DNA from: Fragilariopsis cylindrus CCMP1102
Lineage: Eukaryota > Bacillariophyta > Bacillariophyceae > Bacillariales > Bacillariaceae
Reading direction: 5' to 3'
Length of the DNA stretch: 64,000 nucleotides
Assembly: GCA_900095095.1 (NCBI GenBank)
Contig: FMBT01000334.1
Span: 186,001-250,000 of the forward strand
A program made the translations under genes and the position numbers. How positions within the stretch are numbered: position 1 is the stretch's first letter; every line of letters begins with the position of its first letter. Positions 35,015 to 47,720 of the stretch are shown one piece after another. Under the pieces are notes generated by a model. It saw nothing but the letters and a program-made list of their open reading frames with translations, ran no database searches and had not been told where the DNA came from.

Positions 35015-36144
35015 ATGAATATTGTAACCTTGCCTTTACTATTCTTTGCCGTATTGCTGATTGGCATCAGCGATGCCTTTTCTACGAATAAGAATCATCG
35101 ACAACAAATAATGCAATTGCATCATGGATGTTCTGCTGCTACTGCTACTGCTGCTACTACTACTACGCTATTAATGTCGGAAGAAGATCAACAACAGGAA
35201 GAAGAACAAGAAACAACCACATCGTCCTCGGAGGACAGTACAGATGATGAGAAAGAAGAAGAAGAAGAAGAAGAAGAAGAGAAGAAACCAGAAGAGAGTC
35301 CAGAGGTTACAGATCTCAAGGAAAAGATTGCAAAATTAGAATCTACAGTAGCCGAAAAGAAATCCTCATTGCAATATAATTTAGAACAAATTGAAGAATA
35401 TTCAAAAAGTGGTTATGCAAGAAAGGTCGCTGAAATGGAAAATATGAAACGTGTTCGAAGTGTAAGTTTATTTTATTTTTTTAAATCTATTAACACAAAC
35501 TATCTATTTATTTTTGGTGTGTGTGTGTGTTTGTGTGTGGTATGTTTCGTCAATCTTCTGTTGTTATTGTTATTGTTTCATCGTCTCCTTCTATTCGCCG
35601 GTTTTGTTGACTGTTGTTTATGTAGTGCGATATGGTGTCCAATTAAATTAAATGCTTTGGCTTAGTTTATGTTTATCTCATCCACTTCTTTTTTTTTTCC
35701 TGTACTATTGTATATATATATATATATATATATATTTAGAATATTGCATCGACTAGTCAATCAAGTGCAACTGCAGCTGTATTAAGAGATTTTTTACCGA
35801 TGTATGATACATTCAATACTTTGAATGAACAGTATGGTGATGATGAATTTGGTACGAAATATAGTGAATTGAATCTACAACAAACTTTTACAACATTAGG
35901 TGTAACACCATTCAATGTTGTTCCTGGTGATAAAATTAATAATTTTCGTATGAAAGTATTAGAAAGTGAAACTTCAACAGAGCAACCCAAAGAGACAATT
36001 TTACGGGAGGTTGCATCAGGATTAGAACTTTCTGGTAATGTTATCCGTCCTGCATCATGTATCAGTAGCAATGGTGCAGGTGAAGATAAAAATGAAAAGA
36101 AGGATGATGATGAAACAGCTGCTGATGATAGTGGAAGTGAATAA
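35015..36144 (+). CDS. grpE: GrpE nucleotide-exchange factor, plastid-targeted
   Basis: Exons 35015-35461 and 35740-36144 (AGT/GTAAGT...TTTAG, phase 0), 283 aa. GrpE releases ADP from Hsp70 (DnaK). The start MNIVTLPLLFFAVLLIGISDA is a signal peptide with FST behind it, the plastid pattern. A Glu/Asp-rich low-complexity run (about residues 55-100) leads into the coiled coil (LKEKIAKLESTVAEKK...EEYSKSGYARKVAEMENMKR). Exon 2 holds the core, LRDFLPMYDTFNTL... then the beta domain with GDKINNFRMKVLE and the final GNVIRPASCI. The intron carries TG and TA runs. No frame break. The partner would be the plastid Hsp70. Confidence 0.9.
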
Positions 36145-36846
36145 AGATAATAAGATCTAAAATAGAATATTTCGATCAATAAATTAGGAAGATTATACGA
36201 CATCTACTACTAACTTAGTAGTAAAAATACAACAAAACAAATAATAATTAGTTAGAGGATACCGGTATATAACATTTTTTTAACATACAAATTACTTCAA
36301 GTTAGTTCTAATTCTTAAATAATTAATTATTAAATTAATGCTCTACTACTGTGATAAAGTTCTACGACTGAACAATGACAACTTGGTTGTTGTTCCCAAT
36401 ACAAGCCTCACACCTAGCTAGCTAGTAACTATACAAATAGATTGGCTGACTATAAAAAGACGAAGAAGAAAAAGATCGATGGTAATTTAGTATGATTAGC
36501 CAGTCAAATAATTCAAACAAATGAATAGTAGTCATCGTTTTACTTAGTCGTTGGTGCGTCCAGGAAATTAATTATAGTCGTCACTGTATTATTTGATAGT
36601 TCAAATAATAACATGTGTATTAAAATTGTGTCGATCCCGAAGACGATGACAAAAACAAGAAATGGTAAACGTGTGCAGTTGTTTTCAATATTTATGTATG
36701 TGTGTACTCTTAGTTTAAGATAGAGCATAGCACCGCCCAACTGTATCAAATAGCCAAGGGTTCATGTCATACTATGTTTGGTATATATTATTTAAAGAGG
36801 CATTTTAGTTTTTTTCTCTCTCACTGGCATTATTCGTTCGGATAGA
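36145..36846. other. Convergent intergenic spacer
   Basis: AT-rich, no gene or notable repeat seen. Confidence 0.5.
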
Positions 36847-37996
36847 TCATCCGTTGGAATGTTTCATGGAGAAAGATCCAACAATCAAATATTTGTGTTG
36901 TTTCCTGACACCGCTTCCTGATGAAAAACTTTCATCATCTTTCTCATCTTGATAATAGGGAATGACCAAGGATCCTTTGGGGGCAGTCGTTACACCATTG
37001 TCGAACGTCAAAGAGCCCTTGAGTGGAAGCAAACGTTCCAATTGTTCTTGGCGATAGTCAAGTGATGACTCATCGTCGACGTCGTCGTCATTGTTATCGG
37101 TTTTCTTTTTACTTCCAAAAAACAACCATTTTCTCAGAAAGGATTTCGATTTCGATTTGTTGTCATTGTCATTGTCATCAAAACTAGTATTAGGATTCAT
37201 GGGGTCGTATTCATCTTGGCGGTTCTTCTTCGTCGTCGTCTTCTGTTTCTGTTGTTTTTCCTGTAATATTAATGTTTTCGTAGCCACCAATTCTTCCTCC
37301 AGTCTTGTAATTTGAGCCGCTTGGTCCCAAATGGGAATGGTACCAATGATACGACTGAAGGGCTTCAATTCGACATCATTTCGTTTGGCTCCACTGGTAC
37401 AATCGATCCAAAATCGTAACAGAAATCGAGGTTTGGGTATCCCTTCTACTATTCCAAGGACTGTAAGGTCGTCATTTTTGTTGTACAGCGATGATCGCTC
37501 CATGGAGTATCCACCTCCAACAAATGATACGCATTCCTGCCCTCGTTCGGATACAAATGTGCTATTTATTGTCATCGGTGACACTTCAACTCGTCGAAAC
37601 GTTGGAATACTAGTATTGACTTTGACTTGACTTTGTCGTTGTTGCCGACGCCGAATAGTGCAGTCACATTATCTGGAACTTCTGCGACGATATTGTTTGT
37701 AAACCATAATTCCACCGGTACGCCCAAGCGAGCACCCGACACAGCCCATTCCGGAAATCTTTGGGGCATGAACGAACCAGGTTCTAATCCAAAATCAAGC
37801 CGAACAATCCATCGCGAATCGACGAAAGGAGATATTATTATTTTATCCTCACCAATATTATTGTTATTATCTCGTGTGGTCAGTGATAGTGACTGCTGCG
37901 TCAAGGCATGGGAATAATCCGTCGTCCAGTAGACGACCAAAATGGCGGCTACTACTACATATTGGTCCACGACACAGTATTGATTGTCAACACCAT
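36847..37996 (-). CDS. Conserved-looking secreted or plastid protein, function unknown (frame-broken)
   Basis: The coding potential runs on the minus strand with two frame steps, each matching one missing base: near 37955 (after an ATG at 37996, start MVLTINTVSWTN) and near 37630. The N-terminal stretch VVVAAILVVYWTTDYSHA fits a signal peptide. The next part has compact, conserved-looking blocks: SRWIVRLDFGLEPGSFMPQRF, then VPVELWFTNNIV, FVGGGYSMERS and RFLLRFWIDC. A coiled coil (QITRLEEELVATKTL) and a Lys/Asp-rich low-complexity linker follow, then a last beta block (LLPLKGSLTFDNG...KYLIVGSFSMKH). No enzyme motif is recognised. An alternative start uses an upstream exon joined at the acceptor near 38073. 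Confidence 0.6.
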
Positions 37997-39470
37997 TGCG
38001 CCACTGACTGAAGTACAATGTATTATTATTTGATGATGTGCGTAGTACAGTATGTATACATAGTCGTATTACCTGAATATGAAATGAAGAAGTAATGAAG
38101 TGTGTAAGATTTTCATTCACATTTATTTTCAATTTACGCGCCAAAATTTTCACAAAATCCCCAATTTCGTCGTCGAGAAAAGTATTATTTTATTATATCA
38201 TTCTTTCATTCTTTAAAATTGATATATCAACAAATCGGTAGCGACAGTTCTTACAAACAAGCACTGCCACACACAAGTACCGTCACAATCATCAAGAGAT
38301 GCAGTGTTATACCGAATTGTCAATCAGCAATACGTTTGAGGAGTAGAAGAAGAAGAAAAAACGAATCAAGCAGGAACTATGGGTATAAATGATTAATGGA
38401 ACGACTATTGGGAGAAATTAAGCGTCGATATTGCTAATTGGCCTAACTTACTCCGACTGATGGTAAATTAATACTCTCAAACTGGAAGGACCAATGATCC
38501 ACGGTAGCAACGCCGGAGAGATAAGTCGATCCCGTCGTAGGAATATAATACGATTGGAGGACGCAGGATACACGAGATATAGTTCATCTGAATGTTCATT
38601 ATAGTTGCTGTGTTGATACAATCCAACCTGAGGCGACTAAAGCTCTTACCAGAAATGATAACTATTTTTATGCGCTTTTACGTAATTTAAGCCTATACGA
38701 TATAGATAATTGTATCTTAAAGACAACGATATTCAGTATCCTTCTCAGTCGTTACTAAGATAAAATTCCCTCGACTGTACAAGTAACTTGCGTTACCTCC
38801 TTTAGGAAATAACCTTTTAACGATGATGCTGCTAAGTCCTTCTTCAACTGGTCCGTGGTCTCCAAACGGTTTTAATATTAAACTTGAAGATCAGTTTGTG
38901 AAGTAAAACTGTACCGAAACAGGTTAAACTTCAGGCAGAAATTAACTACTATGATACATTAATGGACAGATTTTCTGATGATATTCCCATGTCACTATGG
39001 TCAAATATATTTTCAATTACAAGTATTTATTAAAGTACCAAGCAACAATTTTGACTTCAGTTTCAATTTTCTTGCTCATTGTTCCTTCTTCTACGAGGAC
39101 GTCGTTCGATACTTTTCTGTAGCTGTATCTATGTCGTGTTTTGTGCGCGTTATACTATACATACTACATAATACTGATCTAAATAAAGAGAAAGATGCCC
39201 AAGAATCATTGCCGAGTTTCTTCCCACGGACTATATAATCTACTTCCTAATGTCACCTACGATTTCGAATTCCTTGTCTTGTCTTTAAATCAATAGGTTT
39301 TCAAGTAAACATTTTTGGAAAAGACATCTATCTTTTAAGTTTTTCATAAACAACTTCTCCCAAGACACAATACTTGATCAATTCTTCAAATTCCACTTAA
39401 TCCGGTGCAATCGATATTTTTGTTCTCGATCAGTTGGAGGGGGGGGGGGGGGGGGCGCAAACTGATTCGT
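37997..39470. other. Intergenic region ending in a G17 run
   Basis: No gene seen in 1.5 kb. A run of 17 G lies at 39439-39455, directly after the stop of the SMG7-like gene on the other strand. Confidence 0.5.
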
Positions 39471-42400
39471 TCATTTCTCTGCCCAAGGATTATTAGTCTT
39501 ACTTTCATCCATCCACAAACTATTTAACAGTCCAGCATTCAGAAACTTTGTAACGTCGGTATTGTTATTTTCATAATTATTTGGAACAGAAGAAGAATCA
39601 TGATTTCCATTAGAAGTAGCCGCGTTTGACATGGATAATGATGGAGCAGGATCGACAACAAAGGGATTAGCAGTTTGAACATCTCCGTATTCTCCAAATA
39701 TACGGCTAGAATCTGCCTTACTATTCAATAAATCAGAGCCGACGTTGTTCGATGGATACAACGATGCTTGAGCAGAATTCGGTGGTAAGTTTAAGCCAGG
39801 AATTATCGAATGTTGTTGTTGTTGTTGTGGCAACTGGTATAATGACGATGAATGATCCGCAGCAGGAGCTAATCCATGTAAAGGAAGTAAGCTAAGTGCT
39901 GGATTAGTGGGGACTGGGTTATATGTCAATGTATTATACAGCTGATCAGGCATGGTAACAGAACCACCGAAACCAGGAGGTGGCTTAACAACGTCAGGTA
40001 GAGACGGAGCAGGAGAATGATGATGGACCATATTATTATTGATTCGATACGATGAAGTCTTTTCCGTAGCATCCGTCATACCAACATCATTAGCAAATGC
40101 AACTTGGGATTCGGTAGGTTGTGGAACGGTGTCCATAATAGCATTAAGTAGTGTAGTCTCTATTGACTTGTTTTTGTTTTCTGTACTAACGGAAAAGGAC
40201 GGACGTGGTGGTGGTGCAGCCACAGATATTTCCACACCAGGCGGTACCGGCACAATCGGCAGAGTTAACGGTTTGTCGCTAGTTCCTATTCCTACAGCAG
40301 TAGATTTGATGAGAATTACGTCACCAGCTTCATCGTCAGAATCATCATCATCATCATTATCATCATTTGATTGCATATCAAAATCTCCTCCTTCTTGTTC
40401 TTCGTCCTCCTCATCACTTCCCCCAACGTCATCAATTATCTTGTCTTCATTTTTTTGACAATATACGTAACTTCCATCATTAGTCTTAATTGTTAGAGGA
40501 GCTGCTGAGCTTGAAGCAGCAAGACTATCGCAAATTTCTAACATTCGAAGCAATTTAGCCTTGTTTTCTTCGATACCACCATTGCTACCTGTACCAGTGC
40601 TAATAGTCGATACTGCAGCCGTATCTTGAGATAGAGTAGTTGTTTGCGTAGATGTCGACGAAAGCTCCAAAACTTCAATCGCCTCTACAGGTTCAATATA
40701 CCCATCTTTGTTTTTGATAGATGACATATACTCCTTATTGACGATTGAAAAGGGACGATATCCCTTCAAAAGTTGATATTCTTTGATTTGTGAACAATAT
40801 TTTCCACCATGCCAAAAATTTTGTTCAATTTTATATCCCTTAACAATTTCTTTAATCAAATTTCCTACTACCAATATACGTTTCCAGAATACATCTTCAG
40901 TAGTAGTAGTAGTAATGTTGGATTTCTTCTTCTGATGTTGTTGTTCATCCTTGTTCTTGTTCTTGTTGTCGTTGTCAACAATAATAATATCTTCCAATAC
41001 AAAATCTAATAACATTTCTAATGGAATTAGATAACGAATGGATGGTGTCGTCTTTGGCATATTATTGGATGCTGCGGATGCCTTGACCTTCTCCAACACC
41101 TTCATTAAATTTCCTTCAATGTGTTCGGCAAATACAATACCAATAGAAAATAATAATTCTTTTGATAATCGTTCCGAGGATGATAACGTTTTGGAACGTT
41201 CCAACGAAAAATTATTAATAACAACCATCTTACAAAGTAAGGAATCACTAAATCCAGATGCTTCGACAAGAGACTTTAATGATGCAATTACATTCGAAAT
41301 TTTTTCTTTCAATTTATTTTCAATTTCATCATCATCATCATCATCACCATCGTCATTATTATCTTGTTCTACTTGCTTATGAAGAAGTTGTTGTTGTTGA
41401 TAGAAGTAATAATGCAGGTCCACAAAATGGGCCAAACATGATTTACTAGCAGCAGCCTTTTGTGCTCGTACCATAGTTGAATTTGAATTGGAGGATGTTT
41501 TCTTGTTATTCTTCTTCCCGTTATTATGGTGGTGGTTGTTGTTGTTGTTGTTGTTAGTAGTATTAGTATTAGTGAAACTTGTAGTGGTTAGGGACAATAC
41601 TGTGGGTATAGTTTCACGGCCATGTTCCATCAAATACTCATGATTTTTTTCAAATAAACGTTCTAAATTCGTCGAGGATGTGGAGAATTTTTCATGTGTA
41701 GCCAATATTGATCGTGAATACCAATATAATGACACACAATACGCCTCCTTGGTAAAAGCAACCACCGCCAATTGATTGTATGGATTACCAAGACCAGGAC
41801 CTAACTTGGAGGCATTTAAATAATTTATTTCAGCCTTATTGTATGCTTCTGCATACCGATGTAAGTCACCTAAAAAAATATACAATTTATACAATCCACG
41901 AACAACACCATCTAATGATTGAGATGATTTCGTTATTGAGGAAGATGAATCTTCAGTTGCTTGACTTGATTCAAACGCCGTTGTTGTTGTTGTTGTCGTT
42001 GTACTGCTGCTATCTTGTGTCTGTGACGGCTGCGTCGTCGCTGATGGGCATAACTTGGACAGGTACTGTATCACTAAATAATCAAACAACTTAATTGCTT
42101 CGGATAAAAAACTTTTATACCCCTCCTGAGATGTTGCTAAATTCGGTGAACGTTTCCGTTTTTCTTTCGATACTCGTTGTCTCCAAATTGAGATTGGTTT
42201 ATAAAAACAATTCCTCCATAATCGTTGAAAGCAATCATTGTCTAATGCTAATTTTGGATTTAATATTAAGACATCACTCAGCACTTCACAATAATGTGCT
42301 CGAAGTTTATAGGCCTTAGTATCATCATTATCTGGTTGGCTTAATTGTGATTCCAGATCAGTAGCACGTACCAGTAATTTATCTAGTTTTTGTAACCTTT

Positions 42401-42479
42401 CTTTTTCGATATCCTTTGGAGACTTGAAGACTTTTGCTCCTGGTCGTTGCCTTTGGCTTCTACTAGTACTCGATGGCAT
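39471..42479 (-). CDS. EST1/SMG7-like nonsense-mediated decay factor
   Basis: Single exon of 1002 aa, ATG at 42479, no frame break. The N-terminal 300 residues carry the EST1 14-3-3-like/TPR fold: LWRNCFYKPISIWR, FLGDLHRYAEAYNKAEINYLNASKLGPGLGNPYNQLAVVA and LYWYSRSILATHEKF. The block GPGLGNPYNQLA is the best-known family signature. The rest is a helical region broken by Thr, Asn, Lys and Asp/Glu runs, then a Pro/Ser/Gln-rich disordered C-terminus (PPPGFGG, LPLHGLAP) like that of SMG7. No PIN nuclease domain is present, which argues against SMG6. SMG7 binds phosphorylated UPF1 and passes the mRNA to deadenylation and decapping. Confidence 0.78.
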   Translation of the reverse strand: MPSSTSRSQRQRPGAKVFKSPKDIEKERLQKLDKLLVRATDLESQLSQPDNDDTKAYKLRAHYCEVLSDVLILNPKLALDNDCFQRLWRNCFYKPISIWRQRVSKEKRKRSPNLATSQEGYKSFLSEAIKLFDYLVIQYLSKLCPSATTQPSQTQDSSSTTTTTTTTAFESSQATEDSSSSITKSSQSLDGVVRGLYKLYIFLGDLHRYAEAYNKAEINYLNASKLGPGLGNPYNQLAVVAFTKEAYCVSLYWYSRSILATHEKFSTSSTNLERLFEKNHEYLMEHGRETIPTVLSLTTTSFTNTNTTNNNNNNNHHHNNGKKNNKKTSSNSNSTMVRAQKAAASKSCLAHFVDLHYYFYQQQQLLHKQVEQDNNDDGDDDDDDEIENKLKEKISNVIASLKSLVEASGFSDSLLCKMVVINNFSLERSKTLSSSERLSKELLFSIGIVFAEHIEGNLMKVLEKVKASAASNNMPKTTPSIRYLIPLEMLLDFVLEDIIIVDNDNKNKNKDEQQHQKKKSNITTTTTEDVFWKRILVVGNLIKEIVKGYKIEQNFWHGGKYCSQIKEYQLLKGYRPFSIVNKEYMSSIKNKDGYIEPVEAIEVLELSSTSTQTTTLSQDTAAVSTISTGTGSNGGIEENKAKLLRMLEICDSLAASSSAAPLTIKTNDGSYVYCQKNEDKIIDDVGGSDEEDEEQEGGDFDMQSNDDNDDDDDSDDEAGDVILIKSTAVGIGTSDKPLTLPIVPVPPGVEISVAAPPPRPSFSVSTENKNKSIETTLLNAIMDTVPQPTESQVAFANDVGMTDATEKTSSYRINNNMVHHHSPAPSLPDVVKPPPGFGGSVTMPDQLYNTLTYNPVPTNPALSLLPLHGLAPAADHSSSLYQLPQQQQQHSIIPGLNLPPNSAQASLYPSNNVGSDLLNSKADSSRIFGEYGDVQTANPFVVDPAPSLSMSNAATSNGNHDSSSVPNNYENNNTDVTKFLNAGLLNSLWMDESKTNNPWAEK

Positions 42480-43203
42480 GATTTTTTTTCCTGTGTTTGT
42501 GTTGTTTTGTTTTTTTGTGTTCGATATCTACTACTACCGTACCTACTAAAGACTTTTTGTATCGATCAACGATACTCAAACTCAACAACCACAAACCATT
42601 GTTACTTGGTACGAATTTAATTTAAATGAGAAAATGCTACGCTATTTATTAGCTGGCTTCGAAGTAATTTTCAGCTTAATAATAACTAAAACGCAAAACA
42701 GCAGCATCCTCACACAAAAACACGTGAAACTCTTCCATACGCGGCCGCCAAATTTCACAGTTCAGGCGGTAACACGTAAGTTTTTATGTTGCTGCCTTAC
42801 AAGTAGTACGTACCATACTATCTTATCCTTCCTATAGTACATACGTATGGTATGTGTTCAAGCAAAAAATAAATAAAAAAATACAGTAACGTTACTGTAG
42901 TTGAACTTTTTTGGTCTGCATGTAGATCAATATATACTCCATCCCATGCTATCCAGAACTTGAACTTTTTCTCAACCACAGGAAAATAATATGGAATGAC
43001 TTTCCAGTGAGCGATAGGGTAGAGTGTACCATTATTAAAAGGAAGAATCAGTACTTGAAGTAGGTAATACGAATGGATGATACTATTTAATCATAGGTTC
43101 TGCTAATGTTGACTTACTTCTGTCTATAACTAACTAACTAACAGCAGTCATGTTATATGTTATCACTATACTGTGTTTTAGCTATTTCATTCCATATATT
43201 TAT
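42480..43203. other. Intergenic region
   Basis: AT-rich promoter region of the SMG7-like gene plus the 3' flank of CysRS. No gene or strong repeat seen. Confidence 0.5.
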
Positions 43204-45006
43204 TTATGATTCTATTTTAGTCACTATCGGATCTCCTCCCTTCACATCCTTCACAACGAAACCCAATTCAACAATTCGAGTACGTAATGAGTCTGCAAGA
43301 TCCCAATCTTTTGCTTCCTTGGCATCAGTTCGTTTTGCTACTAAATCCATTACCTTGTTCATAACTTCCATATTATTATTATTGGAATCGGTATTATTAT
43401 TATTATTGTCATCTTCTGATGCAGCAGCTGCTGCTGCTGCTTCCTCTTCTTCTTTAGTTAATGGGACATCATAAAAAATTCCAAATATTTTATCCATCTG
43501 TAAAATAGCATTTTGAATATTTTGTAATCCAATCAAATCAAGTTTGGTATTATCATCATCATCATTATTATTATCTGCTGCTGCTGCTGCTGCTTTTTTT
43601 ACACGTTTAAATTCATTTTCAGCGATTTTAATTAATGAAAACAATGAAGCAGATGCACGAGGCATACTTAGATCATCTAATAACGCTTTCTCAAAATTTT
43701 CTAAATTCTTTGCTATATCATTGTCCAACAGAGATTTCTTCTGCTGATCGTCGCTTTCAGTATCAGTAGTATCACTCTTACGGATGATAGAATCATTAAT
43801 CTGTTGCATCACTTTATCGATTCGTTTTAATGCACGTTTTGATGCGACCATTCCATCTGATGTATAACTTAATTGTTTTTGATATTGAGAACTCATTATT
43901 AAGAAACGAAATGCACGAACGTCATCGGGTTTCGGACATGCTGTTCGTAACGTGAGAAAGTTTCCTAATGATTTTGACATTTTTTCATCATTGATATTTA
44001 CAAATCCATTATGGACCCAACAATTACAAAATGTTGTACCGGTCGCACCCTCCGATTGTGCAATTTCATTTTCATGATGTGGAAATTGTAAATCACAGCC
44101 ACCACCATGTATATCGATCGTATCACCTAAATATTTTCGTGCCATGGCACTGCATTCCACATGCCAACCGGGTCGACCTTTTTGAATCTTACCAGGTAAT
44201 TCCCATGTGGCATCCTCACGGTCTACATTTTCTTTATAGGCCTTCCATAATGCAAAATCTTGATAGTTGCGTTTCATATCATTCCCAACTGACTTTGTAC
44301 TCATTTCCATTTCATCACGATTCAACTGAACAAGTTGCTCACCATACCCTTCTTTGTTCGATGTTGCAAAGTACCAAGACCCATCATCTGTTTCATATGC
44401 CAAGTCTTTATCGGCTAATTCTAATATCATATCCATCATTTCTGGTATATGTTCCGTCGCACGGGGATATTTATCAGCTAGTATCACATTTAATGCCTTT
44501 AAATCTTGAAAGAAGTAATTTTCAAATTTTAATGTCAATTCTGATATTTTACCATTTGGTAATTTGTTTTCATTTGCTCGATTAATAATTTTATCATCCA
44601 CATCTGTTAAATTACATATATGTGTTACGTCATATCCAAAGTATAAGAGTACACGTTTCACTAAATCATACGTGAGGAATGCACGAAAGTTACCCACATG
44701 TGCATAATCGTATACAGTTGGTCCACATGTATACATAGATACTTTCCTTGGAACTATTGTCTTTAATGATTCCTTTGATCGTGATTTAGTATTAAATAGA
44801 ATCAGGTCAGGAATATCATCATTAGTACGTATAGTGTCTGTTGTCGATGTCGATGTCGATGCCGATTTCAGTAGTACTGACGATGACGACGATCGATGTT
44901 GATGAGATGATGTCGTCGTCCATGCTTCAGAAAACAGCGTATGACTTAACATTATACAAAGTATGATCGATAAGCATGATGATATATATGATGATGGATA
45001 CACCAT
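43204..45006 (-). CDS. CARS: Cysteinyl-tRNA synthetase, organellar (plastid-type presequence)
   Basis: Single exon, about 600 aa; the first in-frame ATG is at 45006. The start [28 protein letters not shown] is (in two parts) a signal peptide, followed by WTTTSS; Trp at +1 is one of the aromatic residues accepted in diatom plastid targeting. A Ser/Thr-rich transit stretch follows. The class I core shows [16 protein letters not shown] (zinc Cys and HIGH motif), [28 protein letters not shown] with the remaining zinc ligands, and KMSKSLGN. The anticodon-binding part contains Ala and Asn/Asp runs that are absent from bacterial enzymes. The C-terminal [17 protein letters not shown] is typical. Dual use in plastid and mitochondrion is possible, as often seen in algae. 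No frame break. Confidence 0.93.
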   Translation of the reverse strand: MVYPSSYISSCLSIILCIMLSHTLFSEAWTTTSSHQHRSSSSSVLLKSASTSTSTTDTIRTNDDIPDLILFNTKSRSKESLKTIVPRKVSMYTCGPTVYDYAHVGNFRAFLTYDLVKRVLLYFGYDVTHICNLTDVDDKIINRANENKLPNGKISELTLKFENYFFQDLKALNVILADKYPRATEHIPEMMDMILELADKDLAYETDDGSWYFATSNKEGYGEQLVQLNRDEMEMSTKSVGNDMKRNYQDFALWKAYKENVDREDATWELPGKIQKGRPGWHVECSAMARKYLGDTIDIHGGGCDLQFPHHENEIAQSEGATGTTFCNCWVHNGFVNINDEKMSKSLGNFLTLRTACPKPDDVRAFRFLIMSSQYQKQLSYTSDGMVASKRALKRIDKVMQQINDSIIRKSDTTDTESDDQQKKSLLDNDIAKNLENFEKALLDDLSMPRASASLFSLIKIAENEFKRVKKAAAAAADNNNDDDDNTKLDLIGLQNIQNAILQMDKIFGIFYDVPLTKEEEEAAAAAAASEDDNNNNNTDSNNNNMEVMNKVMDLVAKRTDAKEAKDWDLADSLRTRIVELGFVVKDVKGGDPIVTKIES

Positions 45007-45518
45007 GATAGACGAGAAGCAGCGGTCGTGCGTCGAACGAGAGCTAGTGAATTTGATAATAGTTGACACTCAGCTCTGATGATTGTTCAATTGAGTAGTA
45101 AGTTATCAATTCCCCGTCGTTCTTGTTGAGCGTTTTTTTTTTCTTCACCTCTTTTAGATATTTGATAGTCTTTCCTTGCTCTGCTTTCAAATTTCAAATC
45201 AAGTCGCAATCAATATCTTCACGCATCAAACTCATCATCATCGTTATCGACGAAAGCGATGATGGGTGGACGCACGGATTAAAATAAAGGGGGAATTTGA
45301 AAATAATGAATAAGGGGAGAAAATTTAAATTCTAGACTAGTTCTAATGAAACTAACTAACTAACTAACTTAAAAAGCTCAATTAGAGAACACAATCAGTA
45401 TCAAACTCAAACTGATGTCCTCTACTCTCTACTAAACTGTATCTTTGATAGAAAAGGAACGGATTTTCATTGTAGCAACGAAAACAAAAATAGACGTAGG
45501 ACGGTGGCGAACAAGAAC
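45007..45518. other. Divergent promoter region
   Basis: Lies between the starts of CysRS and the amino-acid transporter gene. No gene seen; an ACTA repeat near 45350-45370. Confidence 0.5.
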
Positions 45519-47332
45519 ATGTTTTTTAGTCAACAACTATTCGATGCCATGCATCGAAAAAAAAGTATATCTCAAGCCAGATTTGGTGTCGGTGGTAGTG
45601 GAGACGAGACGACTACCACTAACGGTACTACCAGCCTGAAACGTTCACTGACTGCAGTTGACTTAATATTATATGGACTAGGATCCGCGGTCGGAGCAGG
45701 TATTTATATCTTAGCAGGTATCGGTGCAAAACTTGCTGGCCCTGCTATTACTGTAAGCTTCTTGGGTTGTGGCCTCTCTTGTTGCTTTACGGCATTTGCC
45801 TATGCTGAATTCTCTAGTTTGATCCCCGTGAGTGGTTCGGCATACATCTACACGTACGTGGCATTTGGAGAAATCTACGCCTTCTGTATAGGATGGAATC
45901 TAATTCTTGGTTATGGATTCACTGCCAGTGTTGCCGCCCGTGGTTGGGCAGACTACGTTGGCGATTTTCTTGTCAAGGTTACCGGCCAGGAGTGGATCAT
46001 CACGTACTTGACTGAGGTACCACTCTTCGGAGAAGATATAAACTATACATGTTCGCCGCTTTCGACTGTTATTGTTGGATCAGTACACTTGTCTTACTTC
46101 GAGGTGCCAAAGATAGTAGCAGTTTTAACAACATAATATGCATCATAAATCTTTCAATATTAGCATTGGTGGTTATTTCGGCTATGGCTACAGGATCTAT
46201 ATCACACGACAACTTGATACCATTTGCTCCATCGGGTGTACCAGGAATTTTAAGAGGTGCCGGACTTGTGTTTTATGCTTTTATTGGATTTGATATGGTT
46301 GCCAGTTTATCAGAAGAAGTGGTTCATCCAGAAAGGAATATGCCCATAGGTATTATAGGTTCGTTAGTACTATCAACTTTGATTTATTGTGGTGTTACAC
46401 TCGCAGTTGTTGGAATGACTCCTTTGCAATTTTTAGGAGAGAAAACACCGTTAGTGAATGCAATTTTGGCCAATGCATGCTGTACGCACATGGATCAGAT
46501 GCAGGTAGAGAATGATGTGAACGAATGTCTGAGGGGATGTCAGGTATTTGAAAGCCCGATGTTGTCGGTCGTGAGTAAAATTGTATCCAATGGGGCAGGG
46601 TTAAGCTTATTTGCCGCGTGCTTTACAAGCTTGATGGGACAGCCTCGAATTTTTTACCGAATGGCACAGGATGGATTATGGTTCAAGCTTTTTGCAAGAA
46701 TCAACCCTGAAACACAGACTATGTCAGAAGGAATAATAATGACAGGATTCGTAGCGGCTTTGATCGCTTGTTTCGTGCCACTTGAAGCTCTTGCAAATCT
46801 TATATCTCTAGGCACTTTGATGGTTTTCACATTTGTGGATGCTGGACTTATTATACTGAGACTAGAAAGTGTGGCAAAGATATCCTACGAAACTTTAAAC
46901 TCTGAAGAAATGGACGAAGCAAAAATGACGACATGCAGAAACCAAAAAAGAGTCGTTAACTTACTTCTTTTGTTTACTACTTCCATTCTCGGAGCATCGT
47001 TCATTTTATCAAATCGTCCAAGCTCACCAAAGTTTCCAATTCTGTTATTGTCGACAGTTGCATTAATATGTGGAATACTGATTGCCTACACACCAAATTC
47101 TTGGACAAGGAAACACCGAAGCACTTCTTCATCAAACAGCAGTGTGTACTTTGAATGTCCACTATTTCCTGCTATCCCGCTCTGTGGCGTTGCCTTGAAC
47201 ACATTACTTATGGGAAGTCTCCCCTTTTCTTCCTGGCTTCTTTGCGCACTCTGGTTGACTTTTGGACTTGTTATATACTTCAACTACGGTATAAAACAAT
47301 CGAAGCTTGGAGATCAATCTGTACAAATCTAG
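45519..47332 (+). CDS. APC-superfamily cationic amino acid transporter (CAT/SLC7-like)
   Basis: ATG at 45519. About 13 membrane helices. The signature helix 1 is DLILYGLGSAVGAGIYILAG, and SGSAYIYTYVAFGEIYAFCIGWNLILGY, GFDMVASLSEEVVHPERNMP and QPRIFYRMAQDGL (each a known CAT block) follow in order. The last helices match the CAT C-terminal domain (VYFECPLFPAIPLCGVALN). Family members carry arginine, lysine and ornithine across the plasma or vacuolar membrane; the substrate here is not proven. The frame changes once near 46074, between TVIVG and ISTLVLLRG, one missing base in GG. Otherwise single-exon. Confidence 0.88.
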
Positions 47333-47720
47333 ACACAGATCGACTTATCGATAATAAAACCGACTATAAAAGTATTGGTCAATGAGACCAATCTAAATAT
47401 TTAAGATTAAAAATGATATAAAGAGTTTATCCTTTCAATGTAATACTGGTAGAGTAGTAATGAAAAATAATGAATCATTATTGTATTAGTAGTAGGAACT
47501 ATTTGCTTATTGACAATTGTGTGCAAGTGCAAGCGCAATTCGTAATGAAAGTTGGTGACCGTACGAACCGCTTCCTGTTTGAAGTAATCGATAAATGTGA
47601 CACGTCGATCTTTCATCGTTACTGCTGCTATTATTGTTGGACTTCTTTATCATTGGTTTTTGTTAACAACTGATGTACATACTACTAGTTATTAATTTAT
47701 TTCGCATTACACACCAGCTC
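47333..47720. other. Convergent intergenic spacer
   Basis: 3' flanks of the transporter and Pol I subunit genes. No gene seen. Confidence 0.5.

Noticed and set aside
45007-45069. Upstream in-frame extension of CysRS that would give a second targeting form
   Set aside because: The extension starts with GTG; the first ATG is at 45006 and begins a normal signal peptide.
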